Shown: piece after piece, positions 55,701-64,000 of the stretch
Numbering within the stretch: position 1 is the stretch's first letter
Layout: every line of letters begins with the position of its first letter
Assembly (NCBI RefSeq): GCF_017894385.1
Contig: NZ_CP059560.1
Location: forward strand, 1,178,001-1,242,000
From: Aromatoleum petrolei
Lineage (GTDB): Bacteria > Pseudomonadota > Gammaproteobacteria > Burkholderiales > Rhodocyclaceae
Reading direction: 5' to 3'
DNA length: 64,000 nucleotides
The notes under the pieces: generated by a model
The model's database searches: none
Seen by the model: only the letters and a program-made list of their open reading frames with translations
Told to the model about the DNA's origin: nothing
Position numbers and translations under genes: made by a program

Positions 55701-55819
55701 TTCCTGTCGTCTACTCCCTCGTCGACGACATGCTCGCGCGCTGGCGCAAGCGGCACGAGCGCCGTGCCGCGCCGCGCAACGAAAATGCCGCGGCAGACGT
55801 GCACGAAATGCGCTCCTGA
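52715..55819 (+). CDS. RND multidrug efflux pump, inner membrane subunit
   Basis: A 1034-residue HAE1-type RND transporter with twelve transmembrane segments and two large periplasmic loops. Proton-relay residues are intact: the Asp-Asp pair in GILVDDAIVEIEN of segment 4 and the lysine in GVTSKNSILLVEY of segment 10. It is full length. It exports drugs or metabolites with the adaptor encoded just upstream, presumably through a TolC-like channel encoded elsewhere. Confidence 0.95.
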   Translation: MNVSAWSIRNPVPGVLLFILLSLLGILSFSRMKVQNFPDIDLPMVVLTASLPGAAPAQLETEVARKIENSIATLQDVKHIYTRIQDGVATVTTEFRLEKPTQEAVDDVRDAFSRVRSDLPGDLRDPVIQRFNLSGLPIVTYTIASDTLDEEALSWFVDNTVAKALLSVPGVGLVSRVGGATREVRLELDPDRLLALNATVADISRQLRRIQLESSGGRADLGSGEQAVRTLATALSAAELANMEIALSDGRNMRLGSLGRIEDTVAERRSAALLDGKPVVGFEIVRARGAGEIEVAEGVARRIHELSATHPDITFREAYNFVDPVREGYHGSLWLLAEGAILAVIVVWFFLRDWRATFVAATALPLSVLPALIGMEYLGFTINVVTLLSLSLVIGILVDDAIVEIENIVRHLRMGKTPYQAAMEAADEIGLAVIATTFTLVAVFLPTAFMSGISGKFFKQFGWTASLAVMASLLVARMLTPMMSAYMLRPIPPTAHEGRLTTAYLGWVRACLTHRWATMLAATGFFVGSLALIPLLPTAFMPPDDLAQTLVSIELPPGSRFNETSRAAEQARAIITQNPHVKQVYTAVGGGNAGADAFNLGGAPEVRKASLTINLTPRGERAVTKQQIEEQLRQALRSLPGVRVRVGLGAGGEKYVFTLIGDDPAVLSRAARDVERDLRAMRGIGNVTSSASLVRPEVVVRPDFARAADLGVTAAAISDSLRIATAGDYDFGLAKLNLSERQVPIVVRLPEGARGDLELLARLPVPARQGNVMLGNVADISIESGPSEIARFDRRRNINFDIELTSRPMGEVETEVRALPSLQALPQGVIWQPIGDADEMRILFKSFGLAMLTGVLCIYLVLVLLFREFTQPMTILAALPLALGGAFVALLVAGSSFSMPSLIGLIMLMGVTSKNSILLVEYAIVARRDHGMSRFDAVIDACHKRARPIIMTTIAMGAGMLPIALGLGVDPSFRAPMAIAVIGGLITSTFLSLLVIPVVYSLVDDMLARWRKRHERRAAPRNENAAADVHEMRS

Positions 55820-55834
55820 CCGCGCAGAATAGGA

Positions 55835-55860
55835 AACGGGCCGCCCGCGGGCGGCCCGTT
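55835..55860. terminator. Perfect 26-base palindrome between convergent genes
   Basis: AACGGGCCGCCCG is followed by its exact complement, with no loop bases and no T tract beyond TT. It lies 15 bases after the pump gene and 36 bases before the end of the convergent Rieske gene. It probably acts as a bidirectional transcript end. Confidence 0.5.
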
Positions 55861-55896
55861 CATCTGCACGATCCGGTACGGCGCGGCAAGGCGCCG

Positions 55897-56997
55897 TCAG
55901 AAATGTTCGCCCATGATGCGGCGGTAGAACTCGTGGAAGTGCTGCATTCCGTCCTCGTACGGCGACTGGTAGGGCCCGACCTCGTTGCGCCCCTCCTGCA
56001 GCAATGCCCAACGGCCGCGGTCCATGCGCTCGCCGATCACGTCGTCCTCGATCGCCGTCTCCATGTAGGCCGCCTGCTCGGCCTCCACGAACTCGCGTTC
56101 GAACTCCACGATGTCTTCCGGATAGTAGAACTCGACGACGTTGGTCGTGCGGTTCACGTCCTGGGGAATGAGCGTGCTGACCACCAGCACGTGCGGATAC
56201 CACTCCACCATCACGTTCGGATAGTAAGTGAGCCAGATCGCCCCTTGCTGCGGGCGCTTGTCACCGTAGTAGTCGAGCACCGCCTTGTGCCACTTCTGGT
56301 AGGTCGCCGACCCCGGCTTCGCGAGCGAGGTGATTCCCACACGCTGCACCGAATACCAGTCGCCAAACTGCCAGCTCAGGTCGTCGCAGGTCACGAAGTT
56401 GCCCAGCCCGGGATGGAAGGGCACGACGTGGTAGTCCTCGAGATAGACCTCGATGAAGGTCTTCCAGTTGTACTTGCACTCGTGGATCTCGACTCGATCG
56501 AGCTTGTAACCGGAGAAATCGAACTGCTCTGCCACGTTCATGCCGGCCAGGTCGGCTGCGGCCGAGCGCGGCCCCGCGAACAGCAGGCCGTTCCAGTTCT
56601 CCAGCGCATCGCGCCTGAGGTTGAGGCAGGGGTTCTCGGGGAAATGCGGCGCACCGAGCAGTTCGCCCCGCTGGTCGTAGGTCCAGCGGTGGATCGGGCA
56701 GACGATGCGCTCGGCCTTGCCCGAACCTTCGAGCATGATTGCCTGGCGATGGCGGCAGATGTTCGAAAGCCGATGAACACCGTCACCGGTACGAAACAGA
56801 AGCTTGGAATGGTCGAGCCACTCCAGGGAACGATAGCTGCCGACCTCCGGCACCATCAGTTCATGACCGACATAGCCCGGCCCGGCCTGGAACAACAGAC
56901 GTTTTTCGAGTTCGAAAATGCTTTCGTCGAAATACGCCGACACCGGCAACTGAGACACCGCCGGGGACAATTTGGCCTTGGAAGCAAGGTCGGACAC
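55897..56997 (-). CDS. Rieske non-haem iron oxygenase, large subunit
   Basis: A 366-residue ring-hydroxylating-type oxygenase. The Rieske [2Fe-2S] ligands are CRH (Cys81, His83) and CPIH (Cys100, His103). The catalytic iron site is EDYHVVPFH (Asp188, His190, His195). Substrate and reductase are unknown, as no ferredoxin, reductase or beta subunit is adjacent. I chose the GTG at 56997, which has GGGAGG seven bases upstream; an ATG five codons earlier lacks a site. It is divergent from xseB. It could be an aromatic dioxygenase or an N-demethylase-like monooxygenase. Confidence 0.88.
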   Translation of the reverse strand: MSDLASKAKLSPAVSQLPVSAYFDESIFELEKRLLFQAGPGYVGHELMVPEVGSYRSLEWLDHSKLLFRTGDGVHRLSNICRHRQAIMLEGSGKAERIVCPIHRWTYDQRGELLGAPHFPENPCLNLRRDALENWNGLLFAGPRSAAADLAGMNVAEQFDFSGYKLDRVEIHECKYNWKTFIEVYLEDYHVVPFHPGLGNFVTCDDLSWQFGDWYSVQRVGITSLAKPGSATYQKWHKAVLDYYGDKRPQQGAIWLTYYPNVMVEWYPHVLVVSTLIPQDVNRTTNVVEFYYPEDIVEFEREFVEAEQAAYMETAIEDDVIGERMDRGRWALLQEGRNEVGPYQSPYEDGMQHFHEFYRRIMGEHF

Positions 56998-57065
56998 CCC
57001 CGAACCTCCCATGAAAAGTCAAGAAATTCGGAAAAACCAGCAGACCATTTTATGCGAGAAGTAAT

Positions 57066-57094
57066 TTGACCGCCAGTAGCGCGATCGGTTACTT
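57066..57094 (+). promoter_or_regulatory. Promoter of the xseB-ispA-dxs operon
   Basis: TTGACC (57066-57071), a 17-base spacer and TTACTT (57089-57094) lie 30 bases before the xseB start. Confidence 0.5.
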
Positions 57095-57124
57095 TTCTCC
57101 CTTTTACTGGCCCGGCTTCGAGTC

Positions 57125-57370
57125 ATGGCAAAGACGGCAAACTCGCCGAAATCCTTCGAATCGGCCATCGCCGAACTCGAATCGATCGTGCAGGAAATGG
57201 AAACCGGCAACATCACGCTGGAACAGGCGCTGGAACACTACCAGCGCGGCGCCGGCCTGCTGAAATACTGCCAGGAAACCCTGCAGGCAGCCGAGCAGCG
57301 CGTGCTCCAGCTCGAGAACGGCGTGCTCGCACCACTCGACAACCCCGAAGACAGGAGGAGCCCGGAGTGA
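57125..57370 (+). CDS. xseB: Exodeoxyribonuclease VII small subunit
   Basis: An 81-residue helical subunit of the single-strand-specific exonuclease VII. SFESAIAELESIVQEMETGNITLEQAL-type helices, given here only in part, and YQRGAGLLKYCQETL define the family. It is the first gene of an operon with ispA (GTGA overlap) and dxs, the classic proteobacterial xseB-ispA-dxs order. The large subunit gene xseA is elsewhere. Confidence 0.96.
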   Translation: MAKTANSPKSFESAIAELESIVQEMETGNITLEQALEHYQRGAGLLKYCQETLQAAEQRVLQLENGVLAPLDNPEDRRSPE

Positions 57371-58263
57371 GCGGGAATCATTTCGCCGCCTGGATGGAAG
57401 GCATCCAGCAACGCACCGAAACCGCACTCGGCGCCATCCTCCCCGAAGCGTCCATCGCCCCGCAGCGCCTGCACGAGGCGATGCGTTACGCCGTGCTGGG
57501 CGGTGGCAAGCGCGTGCGTCCGCTGCTTGTGCATGCGGCTGGCCAGCTCGCGGGCGCAGCCCCCGCACGTCTCGACCGCCTCGCCTGTGCCGTGGAACTC
57601 ATCCACGCCTACTCCCTCGTCCACGACGACCTGCCCTGCATGGACGACGACGTCCTGCGCCGCGGCAAGCCCACCGTGCACGTCGAATACGACGAAGCGA
57701 CCGCCTTGCTCGTGGGCGACGCGCTACAGGCCCTCGCCTTCCAGGTCATCGCGGAAGACCGTGTGAGCGACAATGCCGCCGTGCAGCTCGAGATGATCAC
57801 GCTCCTCGCACGCGCCTCCGGCTCGCGCGGCATGGCCGGCGGCCAGGCCATCGACCTGGGCGCAGTGGGCAAGCAGCTCACACGCGAAGAACTCGAGTTC
57901 ATGCACATCCACAAGACCGGCGCCCTGATACGGGCCTCGGTGCTGCTCGGCGCGCAGGCGGGCGCACCGCTTGCTCCCGAGGCGCTCGCCCACCTCGACC
58001 GCTACGGTAAACTCGTCGGCCTGCTGTTCCAGGTCGTCGACGACATCCTTGACGCGCAGGCCGACACTGCCACCCTGGGCAAGACCGCCGGCAAGGACGC
58101 GGAACACAACAAGCCGACCTACGTCACGCTCCTCGGTCTGTCCGAAGCGCGCACGCTGGCCGACGTTCTGCTCGCCGACGCCCGCGACGCCATCGCATCC
58201 TTCGGCCCCGCGGCCGCAAGGCTGGACGAACTGGCGAGTTTCATCGTCCACCGCCGATTCTGA
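57367..58263 (+). CDS. ispA: Farnesyl diphosphate synthase
   Basis: A 298-residue short-chain trans-prenyltransferase that makes farnesyl diphosphate from IPP and DMAPP. The first aspartate-rich motif is [10 protein letters not shown] and the second is [17 protein letters not shown] gives the IPP-binding lysine and arginine. The GTG start overlaps the xseB stop and has AGGAGG upstream. Product length class is inferred from size and context; geranyl diphosphate synthase activity alone is less likely. Confidence 0.95.
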   Translation: MSGNHFAAWMEGIQQRTETALGAILPEASIAPQRLHEAMRYAVLGGGKRVRPLLVHAAGQLAGAAPARLDRLACAVELIHAYSLVHDDLPCMDDDVLRRGKPTVHVEYDEATALLVGDALQALAFQVIAEDRVSDNAAVQLEMITLLARASGSRGMAGGQAIDLGAVGKQLTREELEFMHIHKTGALIRASVLLGAQAGAPLAPEALAHLDRYGKLVGLLFQVVDDILDAQADTATLGKTAGKDAEHNKPTYVTLLGLSEARTLADVLLADARDAIASFGPAAARLDELASFIVHRRF

Positions 58264-58286
58264 ATTCCGCCCTGCCGGACATCCAA

Positions 58287-60152
58287 ATGCCTCAGTACCC
58301 CCTGCTGCACCGCATCGACTCACCGTCCGACCTGCGCCGGCTCGAACGGCGCGACCTGCATGCGCTCGCGACCGAGTTGCGCGCCTTCCTGATCGAATCG
58401 GTATCGAAGACCGGCGGGCATTTGTCCTCCAACCTCGGCACCGTCGAGCTCACGATCGCGCTGCACTACATCTTCAACACTCCCGACGACCGCATCGTGT
58501 GGGACGTCGGCCATCAGACCTATGGCCACAAGATTCTGACCGGACGCCGCGAAGCGATGAGCGGGCTGCGCCGGTTCGGCGGCATCTCGGGCTTTCCGCG
58601 ACGCTGCGAGAGCGAATACGACACCTTCGGGACGGCGCACTCCTCCACCTCGATCTCGGCCGCGCTGGGGATGGCGGTGGCCGCGCGTGACCGCGGCGAC
58701 ACCGACCGCCGCTCGATCGCCGTGATCGGCGACGGCGCGATGTCGGCCGGCATGGCCTTCGAAGCGCTCAATAATGCGGGCGACACCAGCGACGTGAACC
58801 TCCTGGTGATCCTCAACGACAACGAGATGTCGATCTCGCCGCCGGTCGGTGCGCTGACCAAGATCCTCGCGCGCATGCTCTCCGGCAGCACCTATAACGC
58901 CGCACGACGCGCCGGCGAGAAGGTCCTGGGAGTTGCCCCGCCGATGCTCGATTTCGCCCGCAAGGTCGAGGAGCACGTCAAGGGCCTGATCACCCCGGGC
59001 ACCCTGTTCGAGGAATTCGGCTTCCACTACTACGGCCCGATCGACGGCCACGACCTCGACGCGCTCATCCCCACACTGCAGAACCTAAAGAAGCTCAACG
59101 GCCTGCAGTTCCTGCACGTGATCACGCGCAAGGGCCAAGGCTACAAGCTCGCCGAAGCCGACCCCATCCTCTATCACGGCGTCTCCAGCTTCGACCACCG
59201 CGCCGGCATCCAGAGCGGCAAGGGTGGCGGCAAGCTCACCTATACCCAGGTCTTCGGCGACTGGCTGTGCGACATCGCCGCGCGCGACGACAAGGTCATC
59301 GGGATCACACCGGCAATGCGCGAAGGCTCCGGCATGGTGCGTTTCGCCAAGGAATTCCCTGAGCGCTACCACGACGTCGGCATCGCCGAGCAGCACGCCG
59401 TCACCTTCGCCGCCGGCCTCGCATGCGAGGGCTTCAAGCCGGTCGTCGCGATCTACTCGACCTTTCTGCAACGCGCCTACGACCAGCTCGTCCACGACGT
59501 CGCACTGCAGAACCTGCCTGTCGTCTTCGCGATCGACCGTGCGGGGGTGGTCGGTGCGGACGGCGCGACGCACCATGGCGCCTTCGACCTGTCCTACCTC
59601 GCCTGCATCCCGAACATGGTCGTGATGACGCCGGCCGACGAGAACGAATGCCGGCAGATGCTCTATACCGCCTACCGGCACAACGGCCCCACGGCAGTGC
59701 GCTATCCGCGCGGCAGCGGGATGAACGTGCGTCCCGAGCCGTCGATGACCGAACTGCCACTGGGCAAAGGCGAAATCCGCCGCCAGGGCCGGAAGGTCGC
59801 ACTGCTCGCCTTCGGCAGCCTGCTGACCAACGCACTCCTTGTCGGCGAGGAGCTCGATGCGACGGTCGCCAACATGCGCTTCGTGAAACCCATCGACACG
59901 GCGCTGATCGAAGAATTGGGCGCGAACCACGAATTGATCGTGACGCTGGAGGAAAACGCGGTGATCGGCGGCGCGGGCTCCGAAGTGGCGCGCGTGCTCG
60001 AGAGCCTGCCCCACCGTCCCCGCCTGCTCAGGCTTGGCTTGCCGGACCATTTCGTCGATCATGGAGACCAAAGCCAGTTGTTCGAACAGGTCGGGTTGCA
60101 CCCCGCGGGGATCCTGAGCGCCATTGAGCGCATCTATGTGCGCAATAGCTGA
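58287..60152 (+). CDS. dxs: 1-deoxy-D-xylulose-5-phosphate synthase
   Basis: A 621-residue thiamine-diphosphate enzyme for the first step of the MEP pathway. The cofactor motif is [18 protein letters not shown] through [12 protein letters not shown]. The active-site histidine region is [14 protein letters not shown], and a transketolase pyrimidine domain begins near residue 315 with the glutamate in [10 protein letters not shown]. It lies 23 bases after ispA, in the same operon. Intact and of full length. Confidence 0.97.
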   Translation: MPQYPLLHRIDSPSDLRRLERRDLHALATELRAFLIESVSKTGGHLSSNLGTVELTIALHYIFNTPDDRIVWDVGHQTYGHKILTGRREAMSGLRRFGGISGFPRRCESEYDTFGTAHSSTSISAALGMAVAARDRGDTDRRSIAVIGDGAMSAGMAFEALNNAGDTSDVNLLVILNDNEMSISPPVGALTKILARMLSGSTYNAARRAGEKVLGVAPPMLDFARKVEEHVKGLITPGTLFEEFGFHYYGPIDGHDLDALIPTLQNLKKLNGLQFLHVITRKGQGYKLAEADPILYHGVSSFDHRAGIQSGKGGGKLTYTQVFGDWLCDIAARDDKVIGITPAMREGSGMVRFAKEFPERYHDVGIAEQHAVTFAAGLACEGFKPVVAIYSTFLQRAYDQLVHDVALQNLPVVFAIDRAGVVGADGATHHGAFDLSYLACIPNMVVMTPADENECRQMLYTAYRHNGPTAVRYPRGSGMNVRPEPSMTELPLGKGEIRRQGRKVALLAFGSLLTNALLVGEELDATVANMRFVKPIDTALIEELGANHELIVTLEENAVIGGAGSEVARVLESLPHRPRLLRLGLPDHFVDHGDQSQLFEQVGLHPAGILSAIERIYVRNS

Positions 60153-60208
60153 GCGAATTTGTCGGGAAATGGTAGCATTGACCGGCTGAACCAAACAGAG
60201 AACGCGAC

Positions 60209-61018
60209 ATGAAATCCCACGAGAGCCACGCCATCCCTGACGTCCAGAACGCCAACGACAGCCGTCAGCTGGCCATCAACAAGGTTGGCATCAAGTCGAT
60301 TCGCCACCCCATCCGCGTCAGCGACAAGAGCGGTGGCGTGCAGCACACGATCGCAACCTTCAGCATGTATGTAGGGCTTCCCCACAATTTCAAGGGAACC
60401 CACATGTCGCGCTTCATCGAGATCCTCAACGGCAACGAGCGCGAGATCTCGGTCGAGTCCATCGAGCCGATGCTGCGCGAGATGGTCAAGCGCCTTGAGG
60501 CCGAGACCGGCCTCATCGAGATGAGCTTCCCGTACTTCATCAACAAGACGGCCCCCGTCTCCGGCGTCCAAAGCCTGATGGACTACGAAGTCACCTTCGT
60601 CGCCGAAATGCGCGAAGGCGACGAGTACGTGTTCGAGATGAAGGTCGTCGTGCCGGTCACGAGCCTGTGTCCGTGCTCGAAGAAGATCTCCGAATACGGC
60701 GCCCACAACCAGCGCTCACACGTCACCGTCACGGCTCAGACCAACGACTTTCTGTGGATCGAGGAGCTGGTGCAGCTCGTCGAGAGTCAGGCCTCATGCG
60801 AACTCTACGGCCTGCTCAAGCGCACCGACGAGAAGTTCGTGACCGAGCGCGCCTACGAGAACCCCAAGTTCGTCGAGGACATGGTGCGCGATGTCGCCGG
60901 CCTGCTCAACGCGGAAAAGCGCATCGACCGCTATGTGGTGGAATCGGAGAACTTCGAATCGATCCACAACCACTCGGCCTACGCGCTGATCGAACGCGAC
61001 AAGCGCCGCGACGCCTGA
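60209..61018 (+). CDS. folE2: GTP cyclohydrolase I, FolE2 type
   Basis: A 269-residue tunnelling-fold enzyme that converts GTP to dihydroneopterin triphosphate for folate or queuosine synthesis. The hallmark cysteine region [19 protein letters not shown] is present near residue 150. FolE2 can use metals other than zinc and is often favoured under zinc limitation, though some bacteria have only this form. It lies 56 bases after dxs on the same strand and is ended by a long hairpin. Confidence 0.94.
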   Translation: MKSHESHAIPDVQNANDSRQLAINKVGIKSIRHPIRVSDKSGGVQHTIATFSMYVGLPHNFKGTHMSRFIEILNGNEREISVESIEPMLREMVKRLEAETGLIEMSFPYFINKTAPVSGVQSLMDYEVTFVAEMREGDEYVFEMKVVVPVTSLCPCSKKISEYGAHNQRSHVTVTAQTNDFLWIEELVQLVESQASCELYGLLKRTDEKFVTERAYENPKFVEDMVRDVAGLLNAEKRIDRYVVESENFESIHNHSAYALIERDKRRDA

Positions 61019-61031
61019 ACCGCGACACTTG

Positions 61032-61077
61032 AATGCAAAGCGGGAGGCCGCACGCCGCGGACCTCCCGTTTTGCATT
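61032..61077. terminator. Long terminator hairpin after folE2
   Basis: AATGCAAA and TTTGCATT form an outer stem, and CGGGAGG and CCTCCCG an inner stem around a GC-rich loop. TTTT lies within the descending arm. It lies between convergent folE2 and the MaoC-like gene, so it probably serves both. Confidence 0.75.
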
Positions 61078-61110
61078 TGACGGTACCGCCCGCGAGCGGA
61101 CCAAAATTTC

Positions 61111-61560
61111 TCAGGCGCGTGCTGGCACCAGCATCTCCGCCTCGCCCTCCAGCACCACCTTGCCGCCCACCGAGCACACCGTGTCGAAGATCGCACGGCG
61201 CTTGGGCGTATTCAGCTCCTTCAGCGTGACGCGCGCCACCACCGTATCTCCAGGCTTCACCGGCGCCTTGAACTTGAGCGTCTGCGACAGGTAGATACAG
61301 CCCGGCCCGGGCAGCTTGTTTGCGAACAGTGCCGAGATGTAGCTGGCCGACAGCATCCCATGCGCAATGCGTCCCCCAAACATCGAGGCCTTGGCGTACT
61401 CGTCATCGAGATGGGCCGGATTGCAGTCACCGGAGACCCCGGCGAACATCAGGATATCGGCATCCGTCACAGTGCGGCCGGATGCCACAGCCATACCCAC
61501 CTTCAGATCCTCGAAGCGATATCCGAGAAACTCGGAAAAATCGCGCGTTTGTTCTGTCAT
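61111..61560 (-). CDS. MaoC-like (R)-specific enoyl-CoA hydratase family protein
   Basis: A 149-residue hot-dog protein. The catalytic dyad motif SGDCNPAHLDDEYA gives Asp45 and His50, as in PhaJ-type R-hydratases, and GRIAHGMLSASYIS follows as the standard second motif. Likely role: hydration of enoyl-CoA, feeding polyhydroxyalkanoate or fatty-acid metabolism. The ATG at 61560 gives the usual length; its ribosome binding site is weak. It is convergent with folE2. Confidence 0.88.
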   Translation of the reverse strand: MTEQTRDFSEFLGYRFEDLKVGMAVASGRTVTDADILMFAGVSGDCNPAHLDDEYAKASMFGGRIAHGMLSASYISALFANKLPGPGCIYLSQTLKFKAPVKPGDTVVARVTLKELNTPKRRAIFDTVCSVGGKVVLEGEAEMLVPARA

Positions 61561-61748
61561 CTCTATCAGTTTCCCCTGAATCCCCTTTCCAGCGCGAACT
61601 TCACGCGCACGGCATGGGGCTTTGGATTTATGGAAGCAGCCGGACCCGTTCCCGGGACTCGACCCCGATAGCATAACCCAGACTGCACGACGGACGTGTG
61701 ACAGAAGGCAAGCGTCTTGCCCGTTGCGGGCAAATCCGCGTCCCGAGA

Positions 61749-62030
61749 CTAGCCCCCGTGGTCCCGCTCGTACGCGGAAGGACTGACCCCCGCATGGGCG
61801 AGATATTCGCGCAGCTGCTTGATGTCCTGCTTCGTGCAGGCGCTGCCGTGGTGCGGATAATGCAGAAACCCCTCAACCTTGTTGAGGACGATGCGGAAAC
61901 GGGCGCCATGCGCCGGTTCGATCGTCGCACCGAGGTGATTGAGCAGCGACTCGACCTCGCGCCAATGGATGTTGGCGCTGATCGGGTCCTGAAAGATGGC
62001 GCGCAACAGCGCGATATGCTTGTGGCTCAT
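61749..62030 (-). CDS. HicA-like small protein without recognised antitoxin
   Basis: A 93-residue protein with the double-stranded RNA-binding-like HicA/YcfA fold (IHWREVESLLNHLGA, a beta region, then KQDIKQLREYLAHAGV). HicA toxins are mRNA interferases that need a histidine in a GSH motif; here the matching position reads GARF, so the catalytic histidine appears absent. No hicB-like gene flanks it. A strong GGAGG precedes the ATG at 62030. It is probably not an active toxin; function unknown. Confidence 0.75.
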   Translation of the reverse strand: MSHKHIALLRAIFQDPISANIHWREVESLLNHLGATIEPAHGARFRIVLNKVEGFLHYPHHGSACTKQDIKQLREYLAHAGVSPSAYERDHGG

Positions 62031-62086
62031 GATCCGACCTCCTTCCCTTGCACCCGGCCCGCGCCATTCGCAGCCGGGCCCTGCCC

Positions 62087-62968
62087 TCAGTCGCCCCGCC
62101 TGCCCTGCCAGCCATCGTCCCAGAGGTCGGGACGATAGCGTGCGCGACGCTCGAGGCGCTGCTGGATGCGTTGCGCCGTCGACATTATCCCAATCGCGTG
62201 ATGAGGTGCGAGCATTCGCGCACGCTCCGCCAATTGTCGGCGCCGCGGAGGAAAGCCGCGCCCCTTGAATGCGAATGCGATGCGGTTGCTGTCGTGCTCG
62301 GCGCCGATGGCGACGAAGCGATCCTCGAAGCTCTCCCGGATGCGCGATGCGTAGAGGCCGTAACGCCGGTCCCCCGACCATAGATTCACCGCCATGACCC
62401 CACCGGCTGCAAGCATCGCGTGACAGTCATCGTAGAACCCGGCCGTACATAGGCGGTCCGGTTGCCCACCGCGGTCAAAGCCGTCGATCAGCAGCACATC
62501 CGGGGAGTGCTCGCGCGTACGCACGTAGTCCGCCCCATCTGCACACACCACGCGGAAGCGGGTGTCGTCAGGCGGAATGCCAAAGGCGTCGCGCAGCGCG
62601 ATCACGTCGGGGTCGATCTCGACCGCGGTGAAACGGACATTCGGCAGGGTGCGCAGGCAGTATTTCGCCAGCGACCCGCCGCCGAGCCCGATCATCACGA
62701 TGTCGCGCGGCTCCGGATTGAAGAGCAGGAAACCCATCATCGCCCGCGTATAGTCGATCTCGAGTGCATCGGGAGCGTCGAGCCGCATCTGGCTCTGCAC
62801 GGTAAGCGCCTCAAAATGCAGCGCGCGCATACCGTCCACCTCGACGACATACGGACGCCCCTCCTCGCCTGACGTCGATGCGAGAGCTGCATACCGCAGC
62901 AGGGAAAGCTGATCAAGCGTCATTTCCACACACTGTCCGTCGGACGACCCGCAATTCCGAATGTGCAT
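62087..62968 (-). CDS. Spermidine synthase-like methyltransferase-fold protein
   Basis: A protein of about 293 residues with the Rossmann core of polyamine synthases. [13 protein letters not shown] binds the nucleoside cofactor, [10 protein letters not shown] follows, and CADGADYV and DVLLIDGFD are the usual later motifs. It lacks the clear two-domain N-terminus of true SpeE, so aminopropyltransferase activity is not assured. The start is uncertain: ATGs at 63013, 62968 and 62923 are possible and none has a clear ribosome binding site. It sits 56 bases upstream of the HicA-like gene, in the same orientation. Confidence 0.78.
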   Translation of the reverse strand: MHIRNCGSSDGQCVEMTLDQLSLLRYAALASTSGEEGRPYVVEVDGMRALHFEALTVQSQMRLDAPDALEIDYTRAMMGFLLFNPEPRDIVMIGLGGGSLAKYCLRTLPNVRFTAVEIDPDVIALRDAFGIPPDDTRFRVVCADGADYVRTREHSPDVLLIDGFDRGGQPDRLCTAGFYDDCHAMLAAGGVMAVNLWSGDRRYGLYASRIRESFEDRFVAIGAEHDSNRIAFAFKGRGFPPRRRQLAERARMLAPHHAIGIMSTAQRIQQRLERRARYRPDLWDDGWQGRRGD

Positions 62969-63031
62969 CACCGTGGTGACGACGATGGTAACGCGCAGCG
63001 AACCCGAGTGCATCTTCCGGGCCCGAAAGCG

Positions 63032-63057
63032 AAAAGACCGCCGATCGGCGGTCTTTT
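63032..63057 (-). terminator. Terminator after tRNA-Pro
   Basis: The perfect palindrome AAAAGACCGCCGA / TCGGCGGTCTTTT ends in a T run in both directions. It begins 11 bases downstream of the tRNA 3' end. Confidence 0.85.
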
Positions 63058-63067
63058 CTGGAATTAT

Positions 63068-63144
63068 TGGTCGGGGAAAGAGGATTCGAACCTCCGGCCC
63101 CTGCGTCCCGAACGCAGTGCTCTACCAGGCTGAGCTATTCCCCG
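63068..63144 (-). tRNA. tRNA-Pro (anticodon CGG)
   Basis: 77 bases including the encoded CCA. The acceptor stem CGGGGAA pairs with TTCCCCG, the D arm is GCTC/GAGC, and the anticodon stem CTGCG/CGCAG holds the loop TTCGGGA with anticodon CGG. The T arm is GGAGG-TTCGAAT-CCTCT with one non-standard pair. It reads codon CCG. It starts 14 bases after the end of the polyprenyl synthase gene on the same strand and is probably cotranscribed with it. Confidence 0.96.
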
Positions 63145-63158
63145 ACGCTTTGCACTGA

Positions 63159-64000
63159 TCAGTGATCTCTACCAACTGCAAAGTCCGATAATTGTAGCAG
63201 GGCTTCTTTGAAAATGGAAGGGGGCAATACAGAAAGCGCATCGGTAGCGAGCCTTGCCTCCGCGCGCGCGTACCGGCGCGTCTCCTCCAGCGCCCCCGAT
63301 TCGTGGATCGCGACCAGAATTGCCTGGAAGTCGTCGCGGCCGCCGGTTTCGATCGCCTTGCGCACGAGCGCCGCCTGCTCAGGCGTACCGTGACGCATCG
63401 TGTGGATGAGCGGCAGTGTCGGCTTGCCCTCGGCCAAGTCGTCGCCGAGGTGCTTGCCGGTCGCAGCCTCGTCCGAGGAATAGTCGAGCACGTCGTCAAT
63501 AAGCTGGAAGGCCGTGCCGAGGTGCATCCCGAAGGCGGCGATCGAGGCTTCCGTCTTTTCGTCCGCACCGCCGAGGATCGCTCCCAGGCGCGTCGCAGCC
63601 TCGAACAGCTTGGCGGTCTTGTAGCGGATCACGCGCAGATAGTCGTCGATCTCGACGTCGACGTTGTGGCAATTGAGCAACTGCAGCACCTCGCCTTCGG
63701 CGATGATGTTCGTCGCATCGGCCAACACCTGCATCACGCGCATGTTGTCGACCCCCACCATCATCTGGAAGGCGCGGGTGTACAGGAAATCGCCAACCAG
63801 CACGGATGCGGCGTTACCGAACATTGCGTTGGCGGTCTTGTTTCCGCGCCGCAGCTCCGATTCGTCGACGACGTCGTCGTGCAGGAGCGTCGCCGTGTGG
63901 ATGAACTCCACGACCGCTGCAAGCTGGTGGTGGTTCGTCCCCTGGTACCCCATCGCGCCTGCAGCGAACAGCACCAGCGCGGGGCGCATACGCTTGCCGC
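63159..64000 (-). CDS. ispB: Polyprenyl (octaprenyl) diphosphate synthase, 5' end outside window
   Basis: A C-terminal fragment of 280 codons; the start lies beyond base 64000. It is a long-chain trans-prenyltransferase supplying the ubiquinone side chain. The IPP-binding GKRMRPALVLF is at the window edge, the first aspartate-rich motif is LLHDDVVDES, and the second is FQLIDDVLDYSSD. No large residue precedes the first motif at the usual blocking position (HTATLLHDD), consistent with a long-chain product. tRNA-Pro follows. Confidence 0.94.
   Translation of the reverse strand, partial: GKRMRPALVLFAAGAMGYQGTNHHQLAAVVEFIHTATLLHDDVVDESELRRGNKTANAMFGNAASVLVGDFLYTRAFQMMVGVDNMRVMQVLADATNIIAEGEVLQLLNCHNVDVEIDDYLRVIRYKTAKLFEAATRLGAILGGADEKTEASIAAFGMHLGTAFQLIDDVLDYSSDEAATGKHLGDDLAEGKPTLPLIHTMRHGTPEQAALVRKAIETGGRDDFQAILVAIHESGALEETRRYARAEARLATDALSVLPPSIFKEALLQLSDFAVGRDH

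Overview
The window is a GC-rich, densely packed chromosomal segment in which every protein family has its nearest everyday counterpart in Betaproteobacteria. The mix of isocitrate-node enzymes, a SoxYZ plus flavocytochrome c module, acetate-type symporters and the xseB-ispA-dxs-folE2 order suggests Rhodocyclales (Azoarcus/Aromatoleum/Thauera type). That placement is an inference from gene content, not from a marker gene. I see no insertion sequence, prophage, CRISPR array or rRNA. There is one tRNA. Both ends are cut inside genes: malate synthase G at the left and a polyprenyl diphosphate synthase at the right.

Layout. 1-8.2 kb: end of glcB, a hot-dog thioesterase, a nucleoside-recognition-domain membrane protein, a TonB-dependent receptor, an LrgA/LrgB pair and a BT1-type transporter. 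8.2-13.2 kb: an EF-G-like GTPase, an orphan DUF4212 protein, and a leftward operon of DUF4212 protein, sodium:solute symporter and small membrane protein. 13.4-19.3 kb: dimeric NADP-isocitrate dehydrogenase (icd), monomeric isocitrate dehydrogenase and divergent aceK. 19.3-21.8 kb: soxYZ and, divergently, a monoheme cytochrome c with the FCSD flavoprotein. 21.8-26 kb: Nudix-dut-coaBC, radC, rpmBG and a cold-shock gene. 26-31 kb: clpSA, an RraA-like gene and aceA. 31-36 kb: a Spy/CpxP-like protein divergent from a two-component system, a LysR regulator with a DUF2917 partner, and a DMT transporter. 36-45.5 kb: glpKD, a second DMT transporter, a SpoIIAA-like/sulfurtransferase pair, murI, queG, tsaE and an AmiC-type amidase. 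45.6-51.3 kb: the classic ribF-ileS-lspA-fkpB-ispH cluster. 51.5-56 kb: an RND efflux adaptor and pump. 56-61 kb: a solitary Rieske oxygenase and xseB-ispA-dxs-folE2. 61-64 kb: a MaoC-like hydratase, a HicA-like protein, a spermidine-synthase-like protein, tRNA-Pro and ispB.

The strongest theme is carbon flow at isocitrate. The dimeric dehydrogenase keeps the serine phosphorylated by AceK. A second, monomeric dehydrogenase sits beside it, and aceA and (partly) glcB supply the glyoxylate shunt. The icd2/aceK intergenic region and the aceA promoter region, about 12 kb apart, both carry the palindrome TCTTATATAAGA upstream of promoter-like elements. This suggests a shared, unidentified regulator of the branch point. 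It is the most interesting observation here. No clearly new multi-gene system was found. The remaining findings are smaller: variant active sites in an EF-G-like protein and a HicA-like protein, a possible calcium loop in a symporter, and candidate operators.
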